64,000 nt of DNA from Erwinia rhapontici (GTDB lineage Bacteria; Pseudomonadota; Gammaproteobacteria; Enterobacterales; Enterobacteriaceae): positions 380,884-444,883 of the forward strand of contig NZ_VRKO01000010.1 in the NCBI RefSeq assembly GCF_012271765.1, in the 5' to 3' direction. The notes under the pieces are model-generated. The model worked only from the letters and a program-made list of their open reading frames with translations, was not told where the DNA came from and made no database searches. The stretch's first letter is position 1. Every line of letters begins with the position of its first letter. Position numbers and translations under genes: made by a program. Shown piece by piece: positions 62,761 through 64,000 of the stretch.

Positions 62761-64000
62761 TCAGTCCGCCTGCATCAGCGGCAGGAAGGTGTCAGCAAAA
62801 ATGTCAGGCTGGTAGCCAGAGGCTGCAAAAAGGTGCTCACGCGACTCATCAATCGCCGCACGTAGTCGCGCGCTGTCTACGCCCAGCACTTTACCGTTCT
62901 GTTTAACGATGCGTCCGCCGATCATGACGGTGTCGATGTTGCTGCGCTCGGCGGCATGAACCACCGTGCCAAAGGCATTTCCCGATGGGTAAAGATTGAG
63001 ATCACTGGCATTAATCAGCACCAGGTCTGCCTGTTTGCCCGGCGTCAGGCTGCCGACTTTATCCTGCAGCCCTGCACAGGCAGCGCCATCAAGGGTCGCT
63101 GCTTTAAGGAGCTGCGCCGCCGGAAGCGTTTTCAGCGCATGTTCAGAGTCGCAGCACTGCTGCTGATGCATACCCATCACGCGCTGCAGGTAAAAGGCCA
63201 CGCGCATCTCCATAAACATGTCAGTGCTGTATGACGTTTCATTATCAACGCTCAGGCCAGGGTTGATGCCATGACGCTGCGCGGCCTCTATGGCGAACAT
63301 TCCGCTTTCGATGCCATAGTGCGAATCTGAGCGCGGGCAGACGTTCACCCGGACACCGGCTTCCCGCAGAATTTCCCATCCCCGATCAGGCAGCGCCGTA
63401 CAGTGATTGAAAATATTGTCCGGACCCAGCAGCCCCTGCTGATGCAGCGACTCAAGTTCGGCCCCCATCTCAGCGCCAAAGAACTCAGTGACAATCGACA
63501 GTCCCAGCCTGCGGGCCTCGGCCCACAACTCTGGCTCCAGCTGGGCCATGACCGCGAGAGAGACCAGGCTTTCAGGATTGTCGGTGAAATACTTATCCTG
63601 CAGACGCTGCCAGTTTCCCGGCCAGTGCGCCTTATCCCATTCGCCGGCTACCGGTGCGCCGGAAGCATGAATAGCGCGAATGCCGGTATCAAGCAGGGCC
63701 TCGACGGCGGCATCGGAATGCGCTGCGGTTCGGCTGTTGTGCGAGTTATCGATCATCGTAGTGATACCTGCGTCAATAGCGCCCAACGCCGTCAGCAGGT
63801 TACCGACATAGATATCGGCAGGCCGGTAATATTTAGCGAACGAGAAGTGCGTGGCGTTGCTGTAGTCGTCCAGGCAGGTGGCATTAGGGTTAATGCGGCG
63901 TAGCTGTCCTTCCCATGCATGGCGATGAGAATCGACCATTCCCGGCATGGCGATCATGTTGCTGGCATCAATCACATGAGCACCTGACGCGTCCAGGTTA
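62761..64000 (-). CDS. Amidohydrolase-family protein, N-terminus beyond the right edge
   Basis: At least 413 residues; the frame is open to the edge. The metal-dependent hydrolase fold has HxH in MVDSHRHAWEGQLRR, plus EFFGAEMGAEL, FNHCTALPDRGWEIL, NVCPRSDSHYGIESGMFA and LSVDNETSYSTDMFMEMR, which carry the remaining metal and substrate ligands. The C-terminal block LTPGKQADLVLINASDLNLYPSGN is typical of guanine/cytosine-deaminase and AtzA-like enzymes. Probably deaminates or dechlorinates a purine-, pyrimidine- or triazine-like ring; specificity is open. The YdcZ transporter and lactonase genes lie downstream in the same direction. Confidence 0.88.
   Translation of the reverse strand, partial: NLDASGAHVIDASNMIAMPGMVDSHRHAWEGQLRRINPNATCLDDYSNATHFSFAKYYRPADIYVGNLLTALGAIDAGITTMIDNSHNSRTAAHSDAAVEALLDTGIRAIHASGAPVAGEWDKAHWPGNWQRLQDKYFTDNPESLVSLAVMAQLEPELWAEARRLGLSIVTEFFGAEMGAELESLHQQGLLGPDNIFNHCTALPDRGWEILREAGVRVNVCPRSDSHYGIESGMFAIEAAQRHGINPGLSVDNETSYSTDMFMEMRVAFYLQRVMGMHQQQCCDSEHALKTLPAAQLLKAATLDGAACAGLQDKVGSLTPGKQADLVLINASDLNLYPSGNAFGTVVHAAERSNIDTVMIGGRIVKQNGKVLGVDSARLRAAIDESREHLFAASGYQPDIFADTFLPLMQAD

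Overview
The window reads as a chromosomal segment of a Gram-negative enterobacterium, most likely Pantoea, Erwinia or a close relative (Enterobacterales, Erwiniaceae). The backbone order sbcB - dacD - sbmC - yeeA - yeeX beside plaP matches the E. coli neighbourhood, and the putrescine (puu) genes, yeeO, the yqjH/yqjI pair and a Kdo hydroxylase fit the same order. No rRNA, tRNA, CRISPR array or intact insertion sequence was recognised.

Layout. 1-5 kb: putrescine catabolism and uptake (puuB partial, puuR, puuD, divergent puuA, then plaP behind a long structured leader). 5-17.8 kb: housekeeping genes (sbcB, dacD, sbmC, yeeA, yeeX, an orphan lacI-like repressor, kdoO, yeeO, the ferric-chelate reductase and its regulator), interrupted at 6.5-8.9 kb by an AT-rich insertion with an acyltransferase and a (CCAAA)8 repeat. 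18-24.2 kb: a TonB-dependent haem-type receptor, an old-yellow-enzyme reductase, a LysR regulator, an SRPBCC protein and a 2-hydroxyacid dehydrogenase.

24.2-35.6 kb: the most striking region. Two copies of a roughly 0.55-kb non-coding, highly structured repeat lie in inverted orientation around a self-contained cassette: RraA-like aldolase, aminotransferase, Nac-like regulator with a sigma54-type promoter, divergent 5-oxoprolinase-like proteins PxpB/PxpC/PxpA with a biotin-carrier-like protein that has lost its biotin lysine, a short-chain dehydrogenase, and a complete polar amino-acid ABC importer. The likely role is nitrogen-limited import and breakdown of a lactam or amino-acid derivative; the substrate is unknown. 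Hairpins in the two repeat copies show compensatory base changes.

35.7-40.1 kb: a beta-glucoside operon (EIIBCA, 6-phospho-beta-glucosidase, BglG-type antiterminator) behind an antiterminator/terminator leader. 40.1-53.7 kb: a sugar locus with two complete ABC importers in opposite directions, two RpiR-family repressors, a mutarotase-like protein, a TIM-barrel isomerase and a PfkB kinase; the sugar is unknown.

53.7-64 kb: accessory small genes (GST, an Imm26/leucine-rich-like protein, a lipoprotein, two GNAT acetyltransferases, VOC, NUDIX, MarR, DJ-1/PfpI, NIPSNAP-like) separated by degenerate copies of a short palindrome built on GTCCGCT/AGCGGAC, then an SMP-30 lactonase, a YdcZ-type transporter and an amidohydrolase that runs off the right edge.
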